Shown here: positions 52,320-62,184 of the stretch, one piece after another
Numbering within the stretch: the first letter of the stretch is position 1
How the letters are laid out: each line of letters begins with the position of its first letter
Assembly: GCA_040217175.1 (NCBI GenBank)
Contig: JAVJNT010000001.1
Span: 1,364,001 to 1,428,000, forward strand
Source: Phycisphaerales bacterium
Lineage (GTDB): Bacteria; Planctomycetota; Phycisphaerae; Phycisphaerales; UBA1924
Direction: 5' to 3'
DNA length: 64,000 nucleotides
Notes under the pieces: generated by a model
Databases searched by the model: none
Told to the model about the DNA's origin: nothing
What the model saw: only the letters and a program-made list of their open reading frames with translations
Translations under genes and position numbers: made by a program

Positions 52320-54010
52320 CCGTCGCCCACCCGCCACAGGCCGATCCGCCCCGCACCATCGCGCTCATGGGCTGGGCAACCCTCAGCCGCCAGGCCGAAG
52401 AGGGCTCGGGCTACAACCTCAACGCCTCCGAACTTGCCATCGGCCTGGCGCGGCTCGGCCACCACGTGCACTACCTGGGCTCGGGACTGCGCTACGACCT
52501 CCGCCCGGGGCCCTACGTCCGAGAGATCGCCCCCTGGAAGGGCATCCGCAACTTCGAGCTGGTCAACAGCCCCAACCTCGCGCCCTCGGCCATCAACCTG
52601 CGCAACGTGAACACCGAACGTCGTTGCGATCGCACGACCCGGCTCGTACTGAACTGGCTTACGAACATCAACGCCGACGTCGCGCACGTCCACACGCTCG
52701 AGGGACTGAGCCTCGACTTCATCCCCGCCATCGAGGCTGCCGGCATCCCCGTCGTCGCCACCACGCACAACTACGCCTGCGTCTGCCCGCAGGTCGACCT
52801 GCTCCACCGCGAGCACGAGGTCTGCCTCGACTACGACGGCGGCAACCGCTGCGCGAACTGCCTCGAGGCCCCGCATCCCGCGAAGCGCCGCCTCAAGCGA
52901 CGCCTGGGCCAGGCCGCCCAGGGCCTCGTCGGCCAGGCAATCACCGGCCACGCGCGCGCCTCGGCCAAGTCCATCGCCCACGCACGACGCGTGGGCGGGA
53001 CAGAGCCCACGCCCGTCGACGAGCTCCGCCACCTCGGCTACGACAACGGCGCCGTCGAGTCGGCGCAGAATGCCGAGGGCGAGGACAGCACCTACGGCCT
53101 GCACGCCGAGCCGCGCGAGCTGCCCAAGCCCGCCCCCATCCTCCCCGAGGATACCAACGAGCGCATGCTCGCCAATCGCGACCTGCACCTGACCGTGCTC
53201 AACGACTACGGCCGGCGACGCCAAGACGGCATCGCCGCCCTCAACGCCGCCAGCCTGGTCACGCCGCCCAGCGACTTCCTGGGCCGCGTGCACGAATCGA
53301 TGGGCCTCGACCCCGAGCGACGACGCACCGTCCGCCTGGGCCAGCCCCACTTCGATCGCATGCACCGAGCCGCCATCGCGCTGCCCGGCTACGACCAATC
53401 TCCCTGGACGCCCGACGCGAGCCGCCCGCTGCGCCTGGCCTTCTTCGGCACCGTGCGCCCGAACAAGGGCCTGCGCGTGCTTGCCGACGCGATCGGGCTG
53501 CTACCCGCCGACGTCCGCCGCCGGTGCATGTTCCACGTCCGCGCCTCGGGCGGAGACTGGGCCTTCCGCAAGCTGCTCAGCGGCTACCCGCAGGTCCAGT
53601 TCGCCGGCGCCTACGACCTCATGCAGCGCGCCGCGTCCGTCGCCGAGTACGACGTCGGCCTGCTCCCCCACATCTGGATGGAAAACTCGCCGCTCGTCCT
53701 GCTCGAGCACCTGCACGCCGGCAAGCTCGTCGTCACCAGCCGCCTGGGCGGCCCGCCCGAGTGGATCGTCGAGGCGGGCGGCGCCACCAATGGCCTGCTC
53801 TTCCCCTCGGGCGACGCCCAGTCGCTCGCCGACCACGTCACCAGCCTCGTGCGCGGCCAGGTCGCCATCCCCAGCGCCAGGACCATCCACGACATCACGC
53901 CGCACCTGACCAGCTACCCCGCCCACCTGGACGAGGTGCAATCGATCTACGAAGAAGTCATTGCCCAGAAGGCCTCACGCCCGGTCGACGAATCCCTCGA
54001 GCCGGCGTGA
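52316..54010 (+). CDS. glycosyltransferase family 4-like, paralogous four-Cys type
   Basis: 564 aa; ATGA overlap with the previous stop. Paralogue of the first glycosyltransferase of the operon: both have the Cys cluster C-x13-C-x8-C-x2-C (here [10 protein letters not shown] ... [13 protein letters not shown]), preceded by HNYACV and HNYHAL. The N-terminal half starts [27 protein letters not shown]; an insert of about 150 residues follows the Cys cluster. The C-terminal half has [45 protein letters not shown] and [23 protein letters not shown], a standard donor-sugar domain. The gene ends 36 bp inside the convergent rpoD gene. Confidence 0.83.
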   Translation: MTVAHPPQADPPRTIALMGWATLSRQAEEGSGYNLNASELAIGLARLGHHVHYLGSGLRYDLRPGPYVREIAPWKGIRNFELVNSPNLAPSAINLRNVNTERRCDRTTRLVLNWLTNINADVAHVHTLEGLSLDFIPAIEAAGIPVVATTHNYACVCPQVDLLHREHEVCLDYDGGNRCANCLEAPHPAKRRLKRRLGQAAQGLVGQAITGHARASAKSIAHARRVGGTEPTPVDELRHLGYDNGAVESAQNAEGEDSTYGLHAEPRELPKPAPILPEDTNERMLANRDLHLTVLNDYGRRRQDGIAALNAASLVTPPSDFLGRVHESMGLDPERRRTVRLGQPHFDRMHRAAIALPGYDQSPWTPDASRPLRLAFFGTVRPNKGLRVLADAIGLLPADVRRRCMFHVRASGGDWAFRKLLSGYPQVQFAGAYDLMQRAASVAEYDVGLLPHIWMENSPLVLLEHLHAGKLVVTSRLGGPPEWIVEAGGATNGLLFPSGDAQSLADHVTSLVRGQVAIPSARTIHDITPHLTSYPAHLDEVQSIYEEVIAQKASRPVDESLEPA

Positions 54011-55693
54011 CCGCAGCGGGTGCTGCAGCTTCCGCAGCGCCTTGGTCTCCACCTGCCGCACGCGTTCGCGGGTCACCTTGAAGATGCGACCCACTTCCTC
54101 GAGCGTGTACGTGTACCCGTCGCCGATGCCGTACCGAAGCTTGATGATCTCACGCTCGCGATAGCTCAGCGTCCGCAGCACCTGCTCGAGCTTCTCGCGG
54201 AGCATCTCCTGGACCATGCCGTCGGACGGCTCGCCGTGCCGCGCGTCCTCCAGTACTTCCATCATCGAGCCGTCGTCGTCGCCCACCTGCTTGTCGAGCG
54301 AAGCCGGGCTCCGCGACAGGTTCATCACCTTGCGCACCTCGGCGGGCGTGCACCCGGCCGCGTCGGCGATCTGCTCGTCCGTTGGCTCCTGCCCGTGCTC
54401 CTGGATGTGCCGCCGCTGGATCGCACGGATCTTGCTCATCGTGTCGATCATGTGCACCGGCAGCCGGATCGTGCGCGCATGATCGGCCAGCGCCCGCGTG
54501 ATGGCCTGGCGGATCCACCACGTCGCGTACGTGCTGAACTTGTAGCCACGCTTGTACTCGTACTTGTCGACCGCGCGCAACAACCCGGTGTTGCCCTCCT
54601 GGATCACGTCCAGGAATCCGAGCCCGCGGTTGCGGTACTTCTTGGCGATCGACACCACCAGCCGCAGATTGGCCCCCGACAGATCACGCTTGGCCTGCTC
54701 GTACTCCCAGAACACGCAGTTGAGCTCCGCCACGCGCCGCGCGAGCGCCTCGGGCGTCTCGAGCACCAGGCCGCGCAGGCCCTCGAGCTCTTCGCGCATG
54801 ACCTGGCGATCGTCTTCGTCGAACGAGGCCGAGGAGCCGTTGCCCTCGTGGTGTTCAGCCAGCAACGCCTCGATCTCGCGCATCTTCGCGGAGATCGCCC
54901 GCAGCTTCCGCAGGATCGGGACCAGCCGGCTCGTCCGCAGCTCGAGTTCTTCGATGAGCGCCGATACCCGCCGACGCCGCGCCGCCAACGAACGCTCGAT
55001 CGCCGCGAGTTCCTGCACCGCTCGCGGTGTCAGCCGGCCGTCATCGCCCCGGCCCTCGCGGTACACGTGCTCGGCCCGGGACCATTCCAGCCGATTGCGC
55101 GACAGCATCGCCTCGATGGTCGGCAGGCTCGACGGCAGCCGCCGCGCGAGCCGCTCCTTGGCCTCGGGCGTGATCGTCGAAACCCGCAGCGTGCGATCGA
55201 ACGGCAGCTTGCGAGACTGCACCTGACGCAGCAGGTCGACCGCCTGGGCCGCCACGTAGTCGCTCTGCAGGCAGCGCCGGCGGAACATGATCCGCGTAAG
55301 CTCGATCTTCTTGGCAAGCCGCGTCTCGCCCTCCCGCGTCAGCAGCGGGATCGAGCCCATCTGCGCCAGGTAGCTGCGGATCGGGTCCTCGACCGAGCGA
55401 TCGGCCACGATCGGGTCGGTCGACTCTTCGCTCGCGGGAGCGACGAGGGGGGCGGCATCCCGACGCTCGCTCTTGCGATCGCCCGTGCCCTTGGCGTGCC
55501 GCGTGCGGGCGCGATAGCTGGGCTCATCGAGCAGCTCCACGCCAAGGTCGTCGATGCGGGCCAGCAGCACGTGCAGCGAACGAGGCTCCACCCAGTCGTC
55601 CGGAGCCGCCTCGTTGATCTCCTCGAAGCTCAACCAGCGCCGGGTGGCCGCGGTCTCCAGCATCCCGGTTATGGAAGGAGGCAATCCGCTCAT
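53975..55693 (-). CDS. rpoD: primary-type RNA polymerase sigma factor (RpoD/SigA family)
   Basis: 572 aa from the ATG at 55693; an ATG at 55720 adds nine residues but has a poorly spaced ribosome site. Region 1.2: [22 protein letters not shown] long non-conserved region (about residues 130-335) is predicted helical. Region 2: [39 protein letters not shown] and [15 protein letters not shown]. Region 3: [21 protein letters not shown]. Region 4: [25 protein letters not shown] and [26 protein letters not shown]. The motifs and the position next to dnaG (the macromolecular-synthesis order) support the housekeeping sigma factor. The 3' end overlaps the convergent glycosyltransferase gene by 36 bp. 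Confidence 0.93.
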   Translation of the reverse strand: MSGLPPSITGMLETAATRRWLSFEEINEAAPDDWVEPRSLHVLLARIDDLGVELLDEPSYRARTRHAKGTGDRKSERRDAAPLVAPASEESTDPIVADRSVEDPIRSYLAQMGSIPLLTREGETRLAKKIELTRIMFRRRCLQSDYVAAQAVDLLRQVQSRKLPFDRTLRVSTITPEAKERLARRLPSSLPTIEAMLSRNRLEWSRAEHVYREGRGDDGRLTPRAVQELAAIERSLAARRRRVSALIEELELRTSRLVPILRKLRAISAKMREIEALLAEHHEGNGSSASFDEDDRQVMREELEGLRGLVLETPEALARRVAELNCVFWEYEQAKRDLSGANLRLVVSIAKKYRNRGLGFLDVIQEGNTGLLRAVDKYEYKRGYKFSTYATWWIRQAITRALADHARTIRLPVHMIDTMSKIRAIQRRHIQEHGQEPTDEQIADAAGCTPAEVRKVMNLSRSPASLDKQVGDDDGSMMEVLEDARHGEPSDGMVQEMLREKLEQVLRTLSYREREIIKLRYGIGDGYTYTLEEVGRIFKVTRERVRQVETKALRKLQHPLRSRRLEGFVDRA

Positions 55694-55855
55694 CGCACGT
55701 CCGGACCCGGTCGGCCCCATCCTCCCTCGCTCATGGCAGGGCCCTGCCCCGCCCGCCCCGACCTTGCCACCGCCCGATCAAACTCTATTCGGCCAACCTG
55801 GATGCCGCCCACATGCCCGCACGCCGTCGGGCCCCGATGGAAGCCCGAGAACCCG

Positions 55856-57667
55856 CTACGACGGCCTCGCAATGCGTCCAGGGTCATGCTGGAAGCGTGC
55901 CAGTTGCTCTCGACGGGCCCGGATCCGCTCGAACGGGTCGACCTCCTGGCTGGTCTGTCGGCCCAAAACCTGCCGCATGAGCCCGGCGACCAGGTCACGC
56001 AGGCCCGCCCCATGGTCCCCGCTGCCGCTCGCACCGCCCTGAACGACAGCCTGACGCTCGGCCCAAGCCACCAGCGTGCTGGCCCACTCGAACGCATCCT
56101 CGGGAAGCTCGCCCCGGAGGACCGCCATCGTGATCGATTCGCCCTCGGCCGCCAGGTGATCGACCGCCGCCGCCACCGGCTCGCTCGGCCCGCCCGAGAC
56201 GGCGTCACGCAGCATGATGGCGTCGTCCTCACTGAGCAGCCCCCACGCCTTCGGCTCGAGCAACACGACGCCAACCAATCGATCGGCGGCCGCCAGCGAC
56301 GCCGGCTGGCCGCCCTCGCGCGCCCCCTCGACCGCGCCGCGAGCACGCCGCGGTGCGCTCAGGGCCAGCTCCCGCAGACGATACTGATCGAGCCCGCTCA
56401 GGTTGCCGAGCTGCGCGAGGATCTGGTCCTGCCGCGCCGGCTCGATCTGCCGCAGCCCGTGCTCGCCCAGCCACCGAACCTCATCTTCCACGCCCTTGAG
56501 CAGCGCGGAGCGCCCCTGACCGGCTAGCCGAGCCTTGAGCCGCTCGAACCGGAACGACAGCAGGTCGCCCGCCGAGCGCACCATGGCAGCAAACCGCTCC
56601 TGGCCGCCCTCTTGCTTCAGCAGCTCGTCGGGATCCTTCGCGTTCTCGCCCTGCCCGAGGATCGCGATCTGAACGTCCAGCGGCTCGGCGAACAGCACGC
56701 CGACGGCCCGGTCCGCCGCCGTCAGCCCCGCCTCGTCGCCGTCGAACAGCAGCACCACGCGGTTGCACAGCCGCCGGAGCAGCGACGCGTGCTCGGCGGT
56801 GAAGGCCGTGCCCAGCGTCGCGACCGTATTGGTGAAGCCGGCTTGGTGGCACGCGATGGTGTCGGTGTAGCCCTCGGTCACGATGCAGAAGCCGGCCTGT
56901 CGGATGCCGGCGTTGGCCTTCCAGAGCCCATACAGCACGCCCGACTTCTTGAACACCGGGCTCTCGGGGCTGTTGAGGTACTTGGCCGGGTCGTCCTCGC
57001 TCAGCCGCCGCCCGCCGAACGCGATCACGCGCCCGCCCTGATCGTGGATGGGGAACATCAATCGGTTGCGGAAGACGTCGTAGTGCCCCCCGCCCTGGTC
57101 GCGGGCCTTCACGAGCTGCGCCGCCGCGAACGCCTCGACCGGCCGCTTGGCCCGCAGCACGGCCTGCACCAGCCCGTCCCAGCCCTCGGGCGCCGCCCCG
57201 ATGCCGAAGGCTTCCACCATCTCGGGCGAGATGCCTCGCCGCTCAATCATCGCACGGGCCGCCCTGCCGCCCTTGGGGTCGACCAGCGACCGGCGGAAGT
57301 ACTCCTGCGCCATCGCGTTGGCCTCGAAAGCGCTGGCGCGCTCGCTGCGGCCGGGCCCCGAGGGCGCCCGCCGCCCCTTCACCGTGAGCTCGACGCCCGC
57401 GACCTCGGCCAGGTGCTCCAGGGCCTGCGGGAACTCCACGCCGTCGTACTTCTGAACAAACGACAGGGCGTCGCCACCCGCGCCGCACGCGAAGCACTTG
57501 AAGATCTGCTTCGCGGGCGAGACGAACATCGACGGCGAGCGATCGTCGTGGAACGGGCACAGCCCCACCCACTCGCGGCCCTTCTCGCGCAGCTCCACGC
57601 GCTCGCGGACGACCCGCACGATGTCGGTGGCCGCCAGCACCCGCTCGATGTCCGCCCGATCGCTCAT
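55856..57667 (-). CDS. dnaG: DNA primase
   Basis: 603 aa, makes RNA primers for replication. The N-terminal zinc-binding domain has CPFHDDRSPSM (Cys37, His40) and CFACGAGGD (Cys58, Cys61), the CHC2 type. The catalytic core follows with the DnaG motif FRNRLMFPIHDQGGRVIAFGGR, the toprim segment FCIVTEGYTDTIACHQAG with the conserved Glu, and VVLLFDGDEAG with the Asp pair. The C-terminal helicase-binding region is variable and helical. The start at 57667 gives MSDRADIERVLAATDIV. It lies 162 bp upstream of rpoD on the same strand, the classic dnaG-rpoD pairing; no rpsU is seen on its other side, where the divergent acylphosphatase lies. Confidence 0.95.
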   Translation of the reverse strand: MSDRADIERVLAATDIVRVVRERVELREKGREWVGLCPFHDDRSPSMFVSPAKQIFKCFACGAGGDALSFVQKYDGVEFPQALEHLAEVAGVELTVKGRRAPSGPGRSERASAFEANAMAQEYFRRSLVDPKGGRAARAMIERRGISPEMVEAFGIGAAPEGWDGLVQAVLRAKRPVEAFAAAQLVKARDQGGGHYDVFRNRLMFPIHDQGGRVIAFGGRRLSEDDPAKYLNSPESPVFKKSGVLYGLWKANAGIRQAGFCIVTEGYTDTIACHQAGFTNTVATLGTAFTAEHASLLRRLCNRVVLLFDGDEAGLTAADRAVGVLFAEPLDVQIAILGQGENAKDPDELLKQEGGQERFAAMVRSAGDLLSFRFERLKARLAGQGRSALLKGVEDEVRWLGEHGLRQIEPARQDQILAQLGNLSGLDQYRLRELALSAPRRARGAVEGAREGGQPASLAAADRLVGVVLLEPKAWGLLSEDDAIMLRDAVSGGPSEPVAAAVDHLAAEGESITMAVLRGELPEDAFEWASTLVAWAERQAVVQGGASGSGDHGAGLRDLVAGLMRQVLGRQTSQEVDPFERIRARREQLARFQHDPGRIARPS

Positions 57668-57782
57668 GGCACTCCGTTGCTCGGCGTTCTGGTGTGACGG
57701 TACGCCCGAGATCTCGCGCAAACGCGCGCCCCGATTGCAATCGACCGGGATCGCGGGCGATCGAATGGATACGCTGTCCATC

Positions 57783-58055
57783 ATGGCGATCCGGACGGCG
57801 GTCCGCTATCTCGGCACGGTGCAGGGCGTGGGCTTTCGAGCGACCGCCCGCTCCATCGCCGAGCCGCGACCGGTCACCGGCCTGGTGCGCAACGAGCCCG
57901 ACGGCACCGTCTGGCTCGAGGCCCAGGGCCAGCCCGGCGACGTCCAAGCGTTCCTGGACGCGCTCGCACGCACGATGCAAGGCCGCATCGCGCAGGCCCG
58001 CCACGAGGACCGTCCGGTCCGCGTCGGCGAGACGGGCTTCCGAATCGCCGGCTGA
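57783..58055 (+). CDS. acyP: acylphosphatase
   Basis: 90 aa, cytoplasmic. Hydrolyses acyl phosphates. The signature VRYLGTVQGVGFRATARSIA carries the phosphate-binding loop and catalytic Arg (about residue 19), and TGLVRNEPDGTVWLEAQG carries the catalytic Asn (about residue 37). Length is standard. The ATG at 57783 gives MAIRTAVRYLG; an earlier in-frame region overlaps the divergent dnaG gene and is not coding. It may be co-transcribed with the unknown gene at 58138. Confidence 0.93.
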   Translation: MAIRTAVRYLGTVQGVGFRATARSIAEPRPVTGLVRNEPDGTVWLEAQGQPGDVQAFLDALARTMQGRIAQARHEDRPVRVGETGFRIAG

Positions 58056-58137
58056 TTCCCGCTCACCGTCCGAGCGAAGCGTCCCGAGAGGGTCGCCGAC
58101 ATCCTGGCCCGCACGTCGGATCGAAGGAATGACCAAC

Positions 58138-58917
58138 ATGCCCATCGACAGCCAGCACATCGAAAGCTACAAGGCGCTCTGCTCGGACATGTACGTCAAC
58201 CTCAAGCTGGCCTTCCACAGCGAGATCGACACGACCCGGCAGGCCACCGTCGAGTTCTTCGACCGCCTTCGCAAGGAGTTCCCCGCCCTCCAGACGTTCC
58301 GCCACGTGCAGAACGAACTCGCGATCGAGTCGGCGCCGGGCATCTCGCCGCAGCACTGGGTGGCCGTCCGCGGCAACTGCGTGCGCGCCGGCGCGGTCAA
58401 CCCCGAGTCGTTCGAGCAGGCCTACCAGCTCCACGCCGCCGTCCTCGAGCTGGCGCCCTACTACCTGGGCATCAGCCCGCTGGACATCGACTACTACGAA
58501 ACCCTCTTCGGCTTCGACATCGAGGCCTCGGGCGATCACGACCGGATCGTGTTCGAGTCCCTGCTCCGAGGCTCGCCCCTGGCAAGCCTCGTCGAGGACA
58601 TGGGCGCCGCGCCCATCGACGCCCAGCCCATCCTGGGCGTCGCACTCCGTGGCGACGGCATCCCGCGGCGCAGCGAGGCCTACTTCGAGGTCAAGACCAG
58701 GCCCGCCGGCGCCAGCAACGGGCTGGACGGCGAGCCCATCAGCGTGTACCTCACCGTCCGCCGACACGGACCCATGGAAGACATCACCACGCCGAAGCTT
58801 GAGTTCTCGGACCTCGGCCGCTGCGGCGAGCGCATCATCGAGAGCTCGGTCATGCCGAGGCTCGTCCAGCCCATCCGCTCCTTCATCGCCTCGGGCGGGA
58901 CCAGCACGTGGAGCTGA
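58138..58917 (+). CDS. unassigned 259-aa protein
   Basis: 259 aa. The ATG at 58138 is preceded by GAAGGA at 9 bp and gives MPIDSQHIESYK; an ATG at 58129 is too close to that site. Soluble, mixed alpha/beta, no signal peptide. The first ~120 residues are helical (MYVNLKLAFHSEIDTTRQATVEFFDRLRKEFP), and the second half has beta-strands (YFEVKTRPAGAS, EPISVYLTVRRHGPMED). I do not recognise the family. It overlaps the start of the next small membrane protein by 10 bp, so they are coupled, and clpX follows. Confidence 0.65.
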   Translation: MPIDSQHIESYKALCSDMYVNLKLAFHSEIDTTRQATVEFFDRLRKEFPALQTFRHVQNELAIESAPGISPQHWVAVRGNCVRAGAVNPESFEQAYQLHAAVLELAPYYLGISPLDIDYYETLFGFDIEASGDHDRIVFESLLRGSPLASLVEDMGAAPIDAQPILGVALRGDGIPRRSEAYFEVKTRPAGASNGLDGEPISVYLTVRRHGPMEDITTPKLEFSDLGRCGERIIESSVMPRLVQPIRSFIASGGTSTWS

Positions 58918-59261
58918 GCGCCCCGGCCATCCTGGGCCAGGCCGCCTCCGGTGGCGATACCGGGCAGTTCCTGATCTGGGTCGGTGCGCTCATCGTGGCG
59001 GTCGTCATCGGCACGGTGGTGCTGCTGATCATCCGGCGCCGCATGATCGGACGTGCCGACGAAGACCGCGGCGGGTTTTCGACGATGGAAGAGATGCGGG
59101 CGATGGTGGCCCGGGGCGAGATGTCCCAGGAGGAGTTCGATCAGGTCCGAAAAGCCATGATCGACAAGATCAAGGCCGCCAAGACCGAGCCCCAGGACGG
59201 GGGCCGGGTTTCCGAGGCCGGCCCGCCCGATCGGGAAACACGGACTCGCCCGGACCGGTAG
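58908..59261 (+). CDS. single-TM protein with SHOCT-like C-terminus
   Basis: 117 aa from a GTG at 58908, overlapping the previous gene. One TM helix (about residues 21-43, FLIWVGALIVAVVIGTVVLLI) is followed by basic residues and then a short helical hairpin, MEEMRAMVARGEMSQEEFDQV RKAMIDKI, which resembles the SHOCT oligomerisation module found at the ends of small membrane proteins. The tail is disordered. Probable inner-membrane scaffold; function unknown. It lies 110 bp before clpX. Confidence 0.65.
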   Translation: MELSAPAILGQAASGGDTGQFLIWVGALIVAVVIGTVVLLIIRRRMIGRADEDRGGFSTMEEMRAMVARGEMSQEEFDQVRKAMIDKIKAAKTEPQDGGRVSEAGPPDRETRTRPDR

Positions 59262-59371
59262 AGAAAAACACGCACGACGACGTCCTTTTTGCATCCAGAC
59301 GGGCCTCTGACGCGTCGATACAGTCCTGACGTGCGGGCAAGGGGCCCCCGATTGGACGCAGTGGGAAGAGC

Positions 59372-60694
<1,323 letters not shown>

Positions 60695-60714
60695 TCACGC
60701 TCGCATGAACACGA

Positions 60715-60739
60715 AGCCCGGGTCCCGCCCGGGCTTTTT
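60715..60739 (+). terminator. intrinsic terminator after clpX
   Basis: An 8-bp stem AGCCCGGG/CCCGGGCT (60715-60722 with 60728-60735, 5-nt loop) is followed by a TTTTT run (60735-60739). It lies 21 bp past the clpX stop, between convergent genes. Confidence 0.92.
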
Positions 60740-60763
60740 CGTGCGCGCCGTCATCGGGAAGCG

Positions 60764-62125
60764 TCAGTTCAGGTCGAGCAGGATCGGTACGTTGGGCGCC
60801 TCGACGTGCAGCCGCAGCTCACCCTGCGCGAGCCCCAGCGCTCCGCGTGCATCTCGCAGCACCAGGTGCCGGACGCTCGGCAGGCCTGCAAGCCGCTGGC
60901 CCATCACGACCGCGATCAGCTCGGCGTGGTCGCGCAGCCAGCTCGATACGACGACCAGGTCGCGTACCGCCGCCGACGCGCGTTCGCTGTCGGCCGCCCA
61001 CGCCACCGCGTGCAGCACCCCCGAGCCATCGACGGCCAGCTTGACCTCGTGGGCGTACGGGCACGAGACCTCGACGGGTTCGAGTCCATCGGGCAGCGTG
61101 CGCTGGTGGGCCGTCGCGTCGGTGTGGCTCGATACGTCATCGCTCGGATGCTCGTCGATCGTGTCCGCCGAAGCGTCGTTCTCGAGCTTGACGTTCGTGA
61201 CCTCGCCGCCCTCGGCATTGAATCCGGCCGGAACGCTGGTGCGTCGCGGCTCGAACCGATCGCCAGCCCCCGGCCGAGTCTGAACATCCGCCTCGACGGG
61301 GCGCTCGAGCATGCGGCGCAGCAGGTCGGGCACGTCGGCCCACGCCGGCGGCGCGCCGTGGTACAACTCGGCCGAGACGCCGGCGTCGATCCGAAGGACC
61401 GGCGTATCCGACTCGACGGTGAGGCCAAGAAATCGCTGTGCCGCCTGTGCCAGCTTGTTAGCAGCCTCGCCCGCAACCGCGCCGTGCGCGCCTGCAACGG
61501 CGATCCGCATCACGGGCCCGGCCTCATCGGGTGGCAAGTCCTGGGCGATCGACTTGATGCTCTGGTACGCCCGCACGATCGCTGGATCATCGGCGCCCGC
61601 CAGGATCGTCATCGTTGCCGCCTCGCACTCGCCTCCGATCCAGCCTGCCTCGGCCTCGGGCAAGCGCACGATCAGGTCGGCGTCGAGGCGGGCCAGCCGC
61701 TCGAGCGCCCGCGGGAGTTCTGCCTCGGCTCGTCCGGAAAGCCCCGGAACGCCGAACACCTCGAGCCTTGCAGACTCGTCGCCGAGGCTCAGCAGCCCCA
61801 CGGCTCGGCCCGTGTCGCGGTGCCGATCGCGTGCGTACTGGCTGGCCCACCCCGCCGCGTGCACGGGCAGATTGCCAAGCACCAGGAGCGAGAGCGCGGG
61901 CTCGCTCGCACCGCTGGAGGGCTTCAGTTCGACCTCCGTCACCGGATCGGCGGATTCGACGCCGTCGTCGACCCCGTCAACCCCAAGGAAAAGGGCGGCA
62001 AGGTCGTCCGACACGCCGTCGGGCGAGTCTGCACGGTCGTAGGGCCCCGCGGGACGGTCGCTGCCCCCGAGAAGGCGAGCGCCATTGCTCGATCCGGAAA
62101 GCGTCGTGGACGTGTGGTCGGACAT
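60764..62125 (-). CDS. unassigned protein downstream of the ParA-CBM48 gene
   Basis: 453 aa from the ATG at 62125. The first ~75 residues are polar and acidic. A segment at about 78-125 (LSLLVLGNLPVHAAGWASQY ... GRAVGLLSLGD) has the strand-turn-helix pattern of a MinD/ParA-like domain, but the Walker A lysines are absent (G-N-L-P instead of GKT), so it may be a non-ATP-binding relative. A second alternating strand/helix set follows (DADLIVRLPEAEAGWIGG; ATMTILAGADDPAIVRAYQSIK; MRIAVAGAHG). The C-terminal part is less ordered and has acidic repeats. It starts 59 bp after the ParA-CBM48 stop on the same strand and may be its partner. No function is known. Confidence 0.6.
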   Translation of the reverse strand: MSDHTSTTLSGSSNGARLLGGSDRPAGPYDRADSPDGVSDDLAALFLGVDGVDDGVESADPVTEVELKPSSGASEPALSLLVLGNLPVHAAGWASQYARDRHRDTGRAVGLLSLGDESARLEVFGVPGLSGRAEAELPRALERLARLDADLIVRLPEAEAGWIGGECEAATMTILAGADDPAIVRAYQSIKSIAQDLPPDEAGPVMRIAVAGAHGAVAGEAANKLAQAAQRFLGLTVESDTPVLRIDAGVSAELYHGAPPAWADVPDLLRRMLERPVEADVQTRPGAGDRFEPRRTSVPAGFNAEGGEVTNVKLENDASADTIDEHPSDDVSSHTDATAHQRTLPDGLEPVEVSCPYAHEVKLAVDGSGVLHAVAWAADSERASAAVRDLVVVSSWLRDHAELIAVVMGQRLAGLPSVRHLVLRDARGALGLAQGELRLHVEAPNVPILLDLN

Positions 62126-62184
62126 GGTCGTGCGCTCCGTCGCGTGTCCTGCCCGGAGATCCTCTCGGGCAATGCCTGCGGCTG

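Noticed and set aside
54020-56527. Plus-strand open frame of 835 codons opposite rpoD and dnaG
   Set aside because: Both genes on the minus strand have clear family motifs; this frame has none.
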